Assembly: GCF_002814235.1 (NCBI RefSeq)
Contig: NZ_PHSU01000007.1
Coordinates: 248,001 to 312,000 of the forward strand
From: Pseudomonas sp. QS1027
GTDB lineage: Bacteria; Pseudomonadota; Gammaproteobacteria; Pseudomonadales; Pseudomonadaceae
DNA: 64,000 nucleotides
Reading direction: 5' to 3'
Made by a program: the position numbers and the translations under genes. Of the stretch, positions 29,235 through 38,127 are shown piece by piece (position 1 is the first letter of the stretch; the number at the start of each line of letters is the position of its first letter). The notes under the pieces were generated by a model that saw nothing but the letters and a program-made list of their open reading frames with translations, had not been told where the DNA came from and searched no databases.

Positions 29235-31469
29235 ATGAGCAGCGAAGAAGTCGAACGCTGGAAAGAGAAATACCTTAAAAGCATCGAACAACAGGAAAAG
29301 CTCGAGCGTCGCTGGGACGCCCGTCTGGACCTGCTTCGCCGTGGGCTGGTACGCAGCACCCTGGCGGCGGAAGGGACCGACCGCGCGGTTGACCTGTGCA
29401 TGAAGGAAATGCGCGATATCGTCCGCAGCGACGATATGGACGCGGCCCTGGCGGCCCTGTTGCCGCGTCTGGAAAAGGCCGTGCTCGACTCCGAACAGCG
29501 TCGCGAGACCCGTGCCGAACAGGTGAGCACCGCGCTGACCTCCTTGGTGACCCAACTGCAATCCCTGCCGCTGCCCCGTGAAGTCAGACGACCGCTGAAG
29601 AACTTCGCCAAGCAGCTTGAAGGGCGTGTCGGCCAGGCGCGAGAAATCCCGTTGCTGCTCAGCGAGCTCAGTGGCCTGCAAGGCCAGGCACTGACGCAGC
29701 TTGAGCATCCGGCCGAGCCGGGTCGCCCCGGTCTGTTGCAACGGTTGTTCGGTGGCAAGGAGAGTCCGCCAGAAACCACCCCGGGTCAGTCGCCGGTTCC
29801 GCTTGCCGGGGCTGAACAGGTTCCGGCCCACGTGGCCGAACCCATGGCGCGTGACTCCGAGGCTCAGGTGCCGGAGGCTGTTCATGCACCCGCACCCGCA
29901 CCCGCACCCGCACCCGCAGCACCCGTAGCGCCAGCAGTCGCAGCACCTGCACCGGTAGCGGCCCCTGCCGTCGAGCCAGCGGCGGCGCCCGCCCCTGTTG
30001 CTCCGGTTGAGGCCACAGCACCCGTCGAGCCCGAAGTGCCTTTGTCGGCGCCGCCATCCGCTACCGAGCCCGAGCCGGTCCCTGCGGCCAAGCCTGTCGA
30101 GGCGGTGGCCTATGTGCCACAGGTTGTGCAGCCGGAGCCGTCGGCCGCTGTCGCCGTGCCGGTGCCCGAAGTGTCATCGGTGGCCATGGCGAGCGTGGCT
30201 GAGCAACCCCCGGTACTGGCTGTCGATCCCAGCGTAGTGCCCGCGCCTGTCGTCAAGGCGGCCGCTCCGACTGAAGCGCCGGCCCCTGCGCCCCATCCCG
30301 CGCCCACGGTGTTTATCGACAGCCTGCCGTTACCGCCGGTGATGGCTGAAGCGCTGGCGGCCGTCGACCCGGAGTACCCCGAGCCGGATGTGCTGTTTGC
30401 CTTGCCCGAATCCCCGGAGCCGTCCTACAGCTCGGTGGCCGAACATATCGAGTCGACGTTGCTGGGCCTGCTCAATGACCTGACCCTGCCCGAGCGCCAC
30501 CAGGCCCACGCCGAGGCCATGCGCCATCGCCTCGAACATGGGCTGAACTGGTACGAATTGCTGCCGATCCTCGATGACCTGGCGGTGTTGATGCTGGCGA
30601 TCAACGACAGCGGCCAGCATGACTTCCAGATATACCTCAAACAACTCAACGAACGCCTCGAGTCGTTCCAGAGCAACCTGCAGGCGGCCAGTGCCGGCCA
30701 TGCCGAAGGCCGTACGGCGGCGAACGAGCTGCACAGCCAACTGCGCGAGCATGTCGATGGGCTGCAAAGCAGCGTGCAGGACGCCGCGGACCTGGAGAGC
30801 CTCAAGCACGTCCTGGAAAACCGCCTCGAAGGTTTGCTGGGCACCATGGATCAGGCTCAGCAGCAACGTGATATCCGCGAGCAGGAAGTCGCCGTGCGCC
30901 TGCAAAGCCTGGCCGAGCGTGTGGCCCATATGGAGCAGGAGGCCCAGGGTTATCGTGATCACCTCGAGGAGCAGCGCCAGAAAGCCCTGGTCGACCCGCT
31001 GACCGGCCTGCCCAATCGTGCGGCCTGGAGCGAGCGGCTGGAGCATGAGGTCGAGCAGTGGCAGCAGCACGGCAACACCCTGCTGATCGCCATGCTCGAT
31101 CTCGATCACTTCAAGCGGATCAACGACAACTACGGCCACCTGGCCGGCGACAAGGTGTTGAAGATCATTGCCGGCGAGTTGCGCAAGCGCCTGCGCCCCG
31201 GCGACTTCATTGCCCGTTTCGGTGGCGAGGAGTTCGTCCTGCTGGTGCCCAATACTCCGATCACGGCGGGGCTCAAATTGGCCGAAAGCTTGCGCGCGGC
31301 CATCGAGGCCTGCCCGTTCCACTTCAAGGGCGAGCGCGTGACGATCACGGTGTCGGTCGGTTTGTCGGCGTTCAGGGCCGGCGAGCGCAGCGATCATGCA
31401 TTGAAAAGAGCCGATGAAGCGCTTTACCGGGCCAAGAATGCCGGGCGCAATCGTGTCGAGCAGGGCTGA
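29235..31469 (+). CDS. GGDEF diguanylate cyclase with long Ala/Pro/Val linker (PA5487/DgcH-like)
   Basis: A 744-aa cytosolic c-di-GMP synthase. The N-terminal ~160 residues are helical. About 170-360 is a low-complexity Ala/Pro/Val/Glu linker. About 390-575 is another helical, partly coiled-coil region. The GGDEF domain is last, with GGEEF at 663-667 and the inhibitory RxxD site (RPGD) at 654-657. Both sites are intact, so it should be active and product-inhibited. There is no membrane helix. The position between the EEP gene and the AmpDh2-like gene matches PAO1 PA5487. Confidence 0.92.
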   Translation: MSSEEVERWKEKYLKSIEQQEKLERRWDARLDLLRRGLVRSTLAAEGTDRAVDLCMKEMRDIVRSDDMDAALAALLPRLEKAVLDSEQRRETRAEQVSTALTSLVTQLQSLPLPREVRRPLKNFAKQLEGRVGQAREIPLLLSELSGLQGQALTQLEHPAEPGRPGLLQRLFGGKESPPETTPGQSPVPLAGAEQVPAHVAEPMARDSEAQVPEAVHAPAPAPAPAPAAPVAPAVAAPAPVAAPAVEPAAAPAPVAPVEATAPVEPEVPLSAPPSATEPEPVPAAKPVEAVAYVPQVVQPEPSAAVAVPVPEVSSVAMASVAEQPPVLAVDPSVVPAPVVKAAAPTEAPAPAPHPAPTVFIDSLPLPPVMAEALAAVDPEYPEPDVLFALPESPEPSYSSVAEHIESTLLGLLNDLTLPERHQAHAEAMRHRLEHGLNWYELLPILDDLAVLMLAINDSGQHDFQIYLKQLNERLESFQSNLQAASAGHAEGRTAANELHSQLREHVDGLQSSVQDAADLESLKHVLENRLEGLLGTMDQAQQQRDIREQEVAVRLQSLAERVAHMEQEAQGYRDHLEEQRQKALVDPLTGLPNRAAWSERLEHEVEQWQQHGNTLLIAMLDLDHFKRINDNYGHLAGDKVLKIIAGELRKRLRPGDFIARFGGEEFVLLVPNTPITAGLKLAESLRAAIEACPFHFKGERVTITVSVGLSAFRAGERSDHALKRADEALYRAKNAGRNRVEQG
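29886..29915 (+). repeat. Five tandem GCACCC hexamers inside the cyclase linker
   Basis: Five perfect tandem copies of GCACCC encode an alternating Ala-Pro run. Each copy adds two residues without shifting the frame, so replication slippage could vary the linker length between strains. Confidence 0.85.
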
Positions 31470-31484
31470 GCGCGCGCCCATCCT

Positions 31485-31566
31485 GTAGGAGCCGGCTTGC
31501 TGGCGATGAGGCCCGCAAGCCTTGCATTGACCCTGCGGACGCCATCGCCAGCAAGCCGGTTCCTAC
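31485..31566. repeat. REPIN after the cyclase gene
   Basis: Arms 31485-31508 and 31543-31566 are inverted copies identical at 23 of 24 positions, headed by GTAGGAGCCGGCTTGC. They are separated by 34 bp of partly palindromic sequence. It lies in the 229-bp gap before the amidase gene. Confidence 0.85.
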
Positions 31567-31698
31567 CGTGACCGTGCTGACCGAAATTGCCGGGCCAGGA
31601 TCAACGACTGGTTGCATCGGGTAACAGTGTATTGGGCGCTGCTGTGCCCGCCAGTACGTTATGCTGTCACGATACTGTCTTCGTTTGTTGCCGCTGCC

Positions 31699-32478
31699 AT
31701 GAAACTGCTTCCTCTCCTTCTTTCGATCCTGCTGCTGGCGGGCTGCACCAGCGGTCCGCGAATGGACACCAGCCACCCTTCGGTCAACTACGACAACCGC
31801 GTGCAATTCGTGATCCTGCACTACACCTCGGCGAACATGGAAAACTCGCTGCGGTTGCTGACCCATGGCCAGGTCAGCAGTCATTACCTGATCGGCGACG
31901 ACCCCCACGCCACCGTCTTCAAGCTGGTGGACGAGAGCCAGCGCGCCTGGCACGCCGGGGAAAGCGAGTGGCTGGGGCGCACCTGGCTGAACTCCAGCTC
32001 CATTGGCATTGAAATCGTCAATCCTGGCTTCCGCGATACGCCCACCGGACGCGTCTGGTACCCCTACAGCGAAGCCCAGATCCAGGCGTTGGTCGTGCTG
32101 CTCAAGGACATCGTCAAACGCAATCGCATCGAACCGCGCAACGTGATCGGCCATAGCGATATCGCGCCGCTGCGTAAACAGGACCCGGGACCGCTGATGC
32201 CCTGGAAGCGCCTGGCCGCGGAAGGCCTTGGTGTATGGCCTGACGAACAGGCGGTGGCCCGGCAGCAAGCCGCCTACGCCGCACAACTGCCGAGCGCCAC
32301 CTGGTTCCAGCAGCAGCTCAAGCGCCTGGGCTATGCCACGCCGCAGACGGGTGAGTGGGATGTTGCCACGCGCCATGTCCTGGCGGCCTTCCAGATGCAC
32401 TTCCGCCCGGCCCGTTTCGACGGCATGCCGGACGCGCAAAGTGCGGCGATCCTCCAGGTCCTCAACGAGTCAAAATAA
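31699..32478 (+). CDS. ampDh2: N-acetylmuramoyl-L-alanine amidase lipoprotein (AmpDh2-like)
   Basis: A 259-aa cell-wall amidase. The signal ends in LLLAGC, giving a lipidated Cys16, so it is probably outer-membrane anchored. The amidase_2 domain has FVILHYTSANMENS (zinc His), AWHAGESEW, IGIEIVNPG (catalytic Glu) and NVIGHSDIAPLRKQDPG (zinc His/Asp). The C-terminal ~65 residues form a peptidoglycan-binding helical domain (WFQQQLKRLGYATPQTGEWD). PAO1 has AmpDh2 (PA5485) at this locus. ATG at 31699 is preferred because it starts the signal peptide. Confidence 0.9.
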   Translation: MKLLPLLLSILLLAGCTSGPRMDTSHPSVNYDNRVQFVILHYTSANMENSLRLLTHGQVSSHYLIGDDPHATVFKLVDESQRAWHAGESEWLGRTWLNSSSIGIEIVNPGFRDTPTGRVWYPYSEAQIQALVVLLKDIVKRNRIEPRNVIGHSDIAPLRKQDPGPLMPWKRLAAEGLGVWPDEQAVARQQAAYAAQLPSATWFQQQLKRLGYATPQTGEWDVATRHVLAAFQMHFRPARFDGMPDAQSAAILQVLNESK

Positions 32479-32554
32479 CGTCAGCGCCGGACGGTCAGCG
32501 CCGGGTTGCCAATTTGTTGCTATAACTCATTGGTAAGTCTTCGGATATTCGCTG

Positions 32555-34168
32555 ATGCCGGCTCGCCAGACGTTGCGCTCCTGGTTCCATCGTCCCTGGT
32601 TGCTGGCATTGCTGGCGGCCCTGCTCAGTGCCGCCCTGTTATTGGCCGGTAGCCTGGGTGTGGTGATGCATCAGGTCAGGCAGCAGGAAAGCGAACAGAT
32701 GAATGCCCAGGGGCAACGTTTCCTGGAGCGGCTGGAGCAGCTTTTCGGGCAACTGCGCGAGGGGCTCGATTACTTGGAGGTCCAGCCCTTGCGGGACTGC
32801 AGTCCGGCGATGATCGGCACCTTGCAGCAACTGAGCTTCAACTACCGTTTTATCTACGAAGCCTTCTATGTCGACGGCACCCAGTCCTGTTCCAACTGGC
32901 CGAACCAGGAGGCCCACGTGACCTCCCGGGTCCCGGATATCCGCGGACCGACCTACAGCTATTGGCTCAATACCTCGGCCCAGCCCAATGATAACCTGGC
33001 CGCCCTGATGCTGGGGCGCGGTCACTTCCGGGTGTCCACCTCCCGTGGGCATTTGAGCGATGTGGTGGAACTGCCGCCGGGGGCCAGCCTGCTGGTGGTG
33101 GTCGACCGTGGCCGACGGGCGATTCCGGTGCTCGGGCCGGCGCAGGACTGGCCGCCCCCCGGCTGGCCCGCCAAGGGCAAGGACCCGCTGCTGATCACGC
33201 CAAATGAACTGATCTATCGCATGCCCACCCGCACCCCGGAATACCAGTTGGTGATGGTCGCCCCACGCGCGACCATGCCGCTGCCGATCGACCCGTTGTG
33301 GTGGTGGCTGCTCTCGGTGAGCCTGCTGATTGCCTTCTGCATCGGCGGCCTGACCTTGCAACTGGCCCGCCAGCGCCAGTCGCTCAACGGCGAACTGCAA
33401 GGTGCACTGCGGCGCGGCGAGTTCCAGGTCTTGTATCAACCGATCTTCGACCTCGGCAGCCGCCGTTGCGTGGGGGCCGAAGCCTTGATCCGCTGGCGTC
33501 GGCCGGATGGCACGCTGACCAGCCCCGACCTGTTCATTCCCCTGGCGGAAAATACCGGGCAGATCCGCCAGATCACCGATTTTGTCCTGCAACGACTGCT
33601 CGATCAGTTGGGTCAACTGCTGCGGGCCAATCCACAGCTGTACATCTCGGTGAACCTGGCGGCCTGCGATGTGATGGTGCCGCGTATCGGCGAGGTGATT
33701 GCCGACCTGTTGCGGGTGCACCGGGTCAGTGCCCGGCAGATCGCCTTCGAAGTCACCGAGCGCGGTCTGATCGATGTGGTGGTGGCCCGGGACAATTTGC
33801 AGGCCCTGCGCGATGTCGGTCACCAGGTGCTGATTGACGACTTCGGCACCGGCTATTGCAGCCTGGCCTATCTGCAAACCCTGCCAGTGGATTGCCTGAA
33901 GATCGACAAGGCCTTTATCGACGCCCTGGGCCATGACGCCGCCAGCAGTGGCGTGGCGCCGCATATCATCCGCATGGCCCATGCGCTGCACTTGCGGGTG
34001 ATCGCCGAAGGTATCGAGTACGAGCACCAGGCCCTGCTGCTCAGCAGTGAAGGCGTCAGTTACGGCCAGGGTTGGCTGTTCGCCCAGGCGCTGACGGCGG
34101 TGCAGTTCGTCGAGTTGATCACCCGTGGCCGACGCCTGGCCTCACGTCGCCTGGATGATGAAGCCTAG
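32555..34168 (+). CDS. c-di-GMP phosphodiesterase with periplasmic CSS domain and EAL domain
   Basis: A 537-aa inner-membrane enzyme. Helices at about 15-40 and 246-268 flank a periplasmic CSS-type sensor domain with just two cysteines placed like those of E. coli PdeC: Cys82 and Cys112, 30 apart. The cytoplasmic EAL domain has AEALIRW (309-311 EAL), FEVTER, DDFGTGY (428-434) and AEGIE (484-488), so catalysis looks intact. In PdeC the equivalent cysteines form a disulfide that depends on DsbA and controls activity. The next gene on the right, kinB, converges within 2 bp. Confidence 0.88.
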   Translation: MPARQTLRSWFHRPWLLALLAALLSAALLLAGSLGVVMHQVRQQESEQMNAQGQRFLERLEQLFGQLREGLDYLEVQPLRDCSPAMIGTLQQLSFNYRFIYEAFYVDGTQSCSNWPNQEAHVTSRVPDIRGPTYSYWLNTSAQPNDNLAALMLGRGHFRVSTSRGHLSDVVELPPGASLLVVVDRGRRAIPVLGPAQDWPPPGWPAKGKDPLLITPNELIYRMPTRTPEYQLVMVAPRATMPLPIDPLWWWLLSVSLLIAFCIGGLTLQLARQRQSLNGELQGALRRGEFQVLYQPIFDLGSRRCVGAEALIRWRRPDGTLTSPDLFIPLAENTGQIRQITDFVLQRLLDQLGQLLRANPQLYISVNLAACDVMVPRIGEVIADLLRVHRVSARQIAFEVTERGLIDVVVARDNLQALRDVGHQVLIDDFGTGYCSLAYLQTLPVDCLKIDKAFIDALGHDAASSGVAPHIIRMAHALHLRVIAEGIEYEHQALLLSSEGVSYGQGWLFAQALTAVQFVELITRGRRLASRRLDDEA

Positions 34169-34170
34169 CG

Positions 34171-35949
34171 CTAGAGCGGTAGCGCCATATAGAACTGCGT
34201 GCCCTGCCCCGGCCGCGAATACACGCCCATGCGCCCGCTGTGCAGTTGCACGATCTCCTTGCACAGGGCCAGGCCCAGGCCGGCACCGCCTTTCTTGCGG
34301 CCGACCTGGACGAAGGGTTCGAAGATCCGCCCCTGTTGGCCGTAGGCAATGCCCTCGCCGTTGTCTTCGACGCTGATGATGACCCGCTCGCCATGGCGCC
34401 GGGCCTGCAAGCGAATCTGCCCGCCCCGGGCGGTATGGCGCAGGGCGTTGTCCAGCAGGTTGTCGAGCACGCGTTCCAGCTGTGGTTGATCGGCCGGCAG
34501 GCGCGGCAAGGGCGGCTGCAGCTCCACTTGCAGGTCGATGCCCTGGTTCAGGGCCTGTTCGGCATAGCGCAGGCGGCTGGTTTCGAGCAGCGACTCGATA
34601 TCGCAGGGCACCAGGGTCAGCTTCTGCAGGCCGTTCTGGTAACGGGAGAAATTCAGCAGGTCGTTGATCAATTGCATCAGCCGCTGCATTTCTTCATTGA
34701 CCGTGTTCAACAGGTCCGCTTCCCGCGATTCGCTGTCGAAATGCACGCGCTCCTGCAAAAGGCCGAAGGCCATGTGCATGCCGGTGACCGGTGTGCGCAG
34801 TTCGTGGGAGGCGCGCAGGACGAATTCGCTGCGCACCCGCTCGAAGGCCCGCTGCTCGGTGACGTCGTGGAGCACCATCACCGCGCCGAGAATATGGCCT
34901 TCGGTGTGACTGACCGGAGTCAGGCTGTAGGTCAGCAAGCGGGACTCGCCTTCGACCTCGACCTCGAGGTCTTCCGGTGCCCGCTCCAGGCTCGCCCCGC
35001 GCAGGATCAATTGCAGTTGTTCGTCCAGTTCGGGCCGCTGCAGCGCCTCGCCAAGGCCTTGGCCGAGGCGATCGCCGTCCCAGCCCAGTTGCCGTTGCGC
35101 CACTGGATTGAGGTGCTCCAGGCGGCCTTCGCGGTCAATCATCAGCAGCCCGTCGTCGATGCTGTCGAGCACCGCCTGCAAGCGCTGCTGGCCGGCGAGC
35201 AATTCGTCGATATTGGTTGCCTGATGCTGGCGCAGGGCTTCGGCCATGATGCCGAAACGTCGGGTCAGCAGGTTCATCTCGACGGCCGAGGAAATCGGCA
35301 GGGTCACTTCGAAGTTGCCCTGGCCGATGTGGTCCGCCGCCTCGGCCAGGGCCTCGATCGGCGCGCCGAAGCGCCGGGCGATGCCGTGGGCGGTGATGAA
35401 GCCGATGATCAGCACCGCCAGCCCGACAAATCCCAGCAGCCCGGCCACCAGCAGCGCCCGCTCGCGGGCGTCGCTTTCCGTGGCGCTGATGTTGTCCAGC
35501 GCCTGCTTGTGCTCGGCGATCAGGCCGTTGCGCAGGATATTGAAGCTGCTGGTGAGTTCCTCGATGCTGCCGCTACCGTCCCGTGAACGGGCGAAGGCCT
35601 GGAAGAACTTTTCGTAGTCGATCCGCGCCTGGGCGAAACCGCTGCGCACGTCGTTGCTCTGCTCATGTTCGATGCCTTCGTGGAGCAACTGCAGGTAGTG
35701 CTCGCGCGAGGTTTCGAGCGCGGCCTGGTCCGGCTTGTCACTGAGCATCAGGAGCAACTGGTCGCCCAGGCTCTGGCGCAGCTTGAGGCCCAGGTCCAGG
35801 GTGATGAAGTTGTCGCTGATCAGCGACTCCTGGGTCTTGGCCATCTGCATCACGCTGACCAGGCCCAGCATCAGGCCCAGCAAGGCAACGGTGATCAGTG
35901 CCGAAATACTCAGGAAGAGCCGGGTGCGCAGCTTCATCGTGAGCTTCAT
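34171..35949 (-). CDS. kinB: Sensor histidine kinase KinB
   Basis: A 592-aa membrane kinase, PAO1 PA5484 counterpart. The first helix is at about 8-33, a periplasmic helical sensor at about 40-160, the second helix at about 166-187, then HAMP (about 188-240), a PAS-like domain (about 250-365), HisKA with phospho-acceptor His382 in SHELRTP, and the HATPase with DNALRHTARGG and VEDNGEGI. KinB restrains alginate production in P. aeruginosa as phosphatase of AlgB. It lies 10 bp downstream of algB. Confidence 0.93.
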   Translation of the reverse strand: MKLTMKLRTRLFLSISALITVALLGLMLGLVSVMQMAKTQESLISDNFITLDLGLKLRQSLGDQLLLMLSDKPDQAALETSREHYLQLLHEGIEHEQSNDVRSGFAQARIDYEKFFQAFARSRDGSGSIEELTSSFNILRNGLIAEHKQALDNISATESDARERALLVAGLLGFVGLAVLIIGFITAHGIARRFGAPIEALAEAADHIGQGNFEVTLPISSAVEMNLLTRRFGIMAEALRQHQATNIDELLAGQQRLQAVLDSIDDGLLMIDREGRLEHLNPVAQRQLGWDGDRLGQGLGEALQRPELDEQLQLILRGASLERAPEDLEVEVEGESRLLTYSLTPVSHTEGHILGAVMVLHDVTEQRAFERVRSEFVLRASHELRTPVTGMHMAFGLLQERVHFDSESREADLLNTVNEEMQRLMQLINDLLNFSRYQNGLQKLTLVPCDIESLLETSRLRYAEQALNQGIDLQVELQPPLPRLPADQPQLERVLDNLLDNALRHTARGGQIRLQARRHGERVIISVEDNGEGIAYGQQGRIFEPFVQVGRKKGGAGLGLALCKEIVQLHSGRMGVYSRPGQGTQFYMALPL

Positions 35950-35959
35950 GGTGGATTAC

Positions 35960-37306
35960 TCACAGGTTGTACTGTTTGCGTTTGCGGTACAGCGTCGAGG
36001 CGTCGATGCCCAGTGTCTTGGCGGCCTGGTCAAGGGTGTCGCTGGTGGCCAGTACGGCGCCGATATGGGCTTTTTCCAGCTCGTCCAGGCTCAGCGCGGC
36101 GCCGATACGCGGCGCGCTGTTGGTCGGTTGTTCGGCCATGCCCAGGTGGCTGATCTCCACGCGTTCCTGGGGGCAGATGATGCTGGCGCGTTCGACCACG
36201 TTGCGCAGCTCGCGGATATTGCCGGGCCAACGGTAATTGAGCAGGGCTTCGCGGGCTTCATCGCCGAAGCCGCGGGCCGGTCGTGCATATTCCTTGACGA
36301 AACGGGCGAGGAAACGATCGGCCAGCATCAGGATGTCTTCACTGCGCTCGCGCAGGGGCGGCAGGTGCAGGGTGATGACGTTCAGGCGATAGAGCAGGTC
36401 CTCGCGAAAACGCCCGTCGCGGACCATGTCTTCGAGGTTGAGGTTGGTGGCGGCGAGAATCCGCACATCGGCCCGTCGGGTCACCGGATCGCCGACCCGT
36501 TCGTATTCCTTGTCCTGGATAAAGCGCAACAGCTTGGGTTGCAGGGTCAGGGGGAAATCGCCGATCTCGTCGAGGAACAGGGTCCCGCCATCGGCCTGGT
36601 TGACCCGGCCCAGGGTGCTTTCGCTGGCGCCGGTAAAGGCCCCGCGGCTGTGGCCGAACAGCTCGCTTTCCATCAGTTCGGCGGTCAGCGACGGGCAGTT
36701 GATGGTCACGCAGGACTTCTTCGCCCGTTTGCTCCAGCCATGGATGGCCCGGGCCAGTTCGCCCTTGCCGGTCCCGGACTCGCCGAGGATCAGGATGTTC
36801 GCGTCGGTGCCGGCCACCTGCCGCGCGGTTTCCAGCACCGCCATCATCGATGGGCTGTGGGAGTCGAGGCCGTCCTTGGGCTTGCGCACTTCGCCTTCCA
36901 GGGCCTCGAGGCGCGCCGACAGTTGCCGCACTTCCAGCTGTTTGGCCGTGGCCAGGCGCAGTTGGTCCGGGCTGCACGGCTTGACCAGGTAATCGGCGGC
37001 ACCGGCCTGGATGGCGTCGACCGCGGTGTCCACGGCGGAGTGGGCGGTGACGATCACCACACGCATCCAGGGCGCCTGGATGCGCATCTGGGCCAGCACA
37101 TCGAGACCGTTGTCCTCGCCCAGGCGCAGGTCGAGAAAGCACAGGTCGAAGACCTGGCGCTGCAACAAGGTCTCGGCCTGGGCCGCGCTGTTCGCCGTGG
37201 CGACGGTGTAGCCCTCGTCTTCCAGGCAGTAACGAAAGGTGCGAAGGATGGCGGACTCATCATCCACCAGCAGAATGCGGCCTTGATGTTCCGTGGCTGA
37301 TTCCAT
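35960..37306 (-). CDS. algB: NtrC-family response regulator AlgB
   Basis: A 448-aa sigma-54 enhancer-binding regulator. The receiver domain has Asp59 as phosphorylation site (FLDLRLGEDNG). The AAA+ domain has Walker A GESGTGKG at 175-182, the sigma-54 contact loop GAFTGA at 222-227 and Walker B LFLDEIGD at 243-250. A Fis-type helix-turn-helix ends the protein (AAKTLGIDASTLYRKRK). GAFTGA is intact, so it can activate RpoN promoters. A sigma-54-type promoter with inverted repeats lies on its divergent side. Confidence 0.95.
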   Translation of the reverse strand: MESATEHQGRILLVDDESAILRTFRYCLEDEGYTVATANSAAQAETLLQRQVFDLCFLDLRLGEDNGLDVLAQMRIQAPWMRVVIVTAHSAVDTAVDAIQAGAADYLVKPCSPDQLRLATAKQLEVRQLSARLEALEGEVRKPKDGLDSHSPSMMAVLETARQVAGTDANILILGESGTGKGELARAIHGWSKRAKKSCVTINCPSLTAELMESELFGHSRGAFTGASESTLGRVNQADGGTLFLDEIGDFPLTLQPKLLRFIQDKEYERVGDPVTRRADVRILAATNLNLEDMVRDGRFREDLLYRLNVITLHLPPLRERSEDILMLADRFLARFVKEYARPARGFGDEAREALLNYRWPGNIRELRNVVERASIICPQERVEISHLGMAEQPTNSAPRIGAALSLDELEKAHIGAVLATSDTLDQAAKTLGIDASTLYRKRKQYNL

Positions 37307-37542
37307 CTCCCATGCTCCTTTAGTAAAAGTTTCCAGTCTCTACCGGAAATGTCCGGCACGTTAGAGAGCTGCTTCTGATTGAACCCTATGACCAGCAGGG
37401 TAACGGTCTCCGTCCCTGATTGCTAACCCGCTGATTTGGGGAATTTTTTAAGCTCTTTGCTTCCGACAGTTGGGCTCTCAGCTAATTCCTACTGATTTAC
37501 TGACTATTTATTCTTGAGACTAGGTCGTTTCCTACGGATTCA

Positions 37543-37590
37543 TCGTGCAATACGCACGACCTTATAGCGAGCATCGTGCAGGATGCTCGC
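37543..37590. promoter_or_regulatory. Two inverted repeats, candidate enhancer sites for a sigma-54 activator
   Basis: TCGTGC (37543-37548) pairs with GCACGA (37554-37559). GCGAGCATC (37567-37575) pairs with GATGCTCGC (37582-37590); both are perfect. The two sites also share CATCGTGCA. They lie about 75 and 100 bp upstream of the -24 element at 37652, the usual distance for NtrC-type activators. AlgB, encoded divergently, is the nearest candidate. Confidence 0.6.
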
Positions 37591-37651
37591 CGATCAATCT
37601 TGTATATTTTTCAACTAATTGATTTTATTGATATTTTTTCAATAAAAAAGC

Positions 37652-37667
37652 TGGCATGCAGGCTGCA
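37652..37667 (+). promoter_or_regulatory. Sigma-54 (RpoN) promoter for the small membrane-protein genes
   Basis: TGGCATGCAGGCTGCA fits TGGCACG-N4-TTGCW at all but two positions, with the essential GG and GC at correct spacing. It is followed 89 bp later by the ATG of the 93-aa gene. The upstream 150 bp is AT-rich, as expected for bending towards enhancer sites. Confidence 0.72.
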
Positions 37668-37755
37668 ATGTCTCTCTCAAGAACATTCGTAGAGGTCGGG
37701 AGGCTCATCTCCCCCGACCCTGCAACACGCATCATTGAGTCGGAGGAGTTTCAGG

Positions 37756-38037
37756 ATGAATCGTCCACGTGCCGCCCATCTCCATCTCTCGCCACTGCAC
37801 CTGCAACAAGGATTGTTCGCAGTGCTGGCGTTGCTGGTCACGCTGATTGCCGGCCAGCAGTTTCAACGCTGGAACCAGGCCAGCGTGCAGGTCCAGCGCC
37901 TGCCCGTGCATGTCCTGCAACAGACCCATTTCAGTGCGGCCGCTGCCAGCATCAGCGACCCCACCACCTACCAGCTGACGTCGGTCGATCAGGCCCAGGT
38001 GCCTGACGAGTCGTTTCAGCAGCGCTGGGTGTTCTAG
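37756..38037 (+). CDS. Small membrane-anchored protein of unknown function
   Basis: A 93-aa protein with one predicted helix at about 19-33 and a ~55-residue Gln/Val-rich tail, probably periplasmic. No family was recognised. The start is supported by GGAGGAG seven bases before the ATG. It is the first gene downstream of the sigma-54-type promoter and is followed 90 bp later by a DUF1328 gene on the same strand, so both may be controlled together. Confidence 0.7.
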   Translation: MNRPRAAHLHLSPLHLQQGLFAVLALLVTLIAGQQFQRWNQASVQVQRLPVHVLQQTHFSAAAASISDPTTYQLTSVDQAQVPDESFQQRWVF

Positions 38038-38127
38038 GCAAGAGTCGGGCTGTCGGACGATGGCCCGGGGCTGTACCCGAAGCAGTAAAGGCTGCATCCA
38101 AGAACTTGAAAGTTGAGGAGAATCACC

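Noticed and set aside
29886..29915. Hexamer run considered as a CRISPR-like or phase-variable array
   Set aside because: The units are directly adjacent without spacers and preserve the reading frame, so it is only coding microsatellite DNA.
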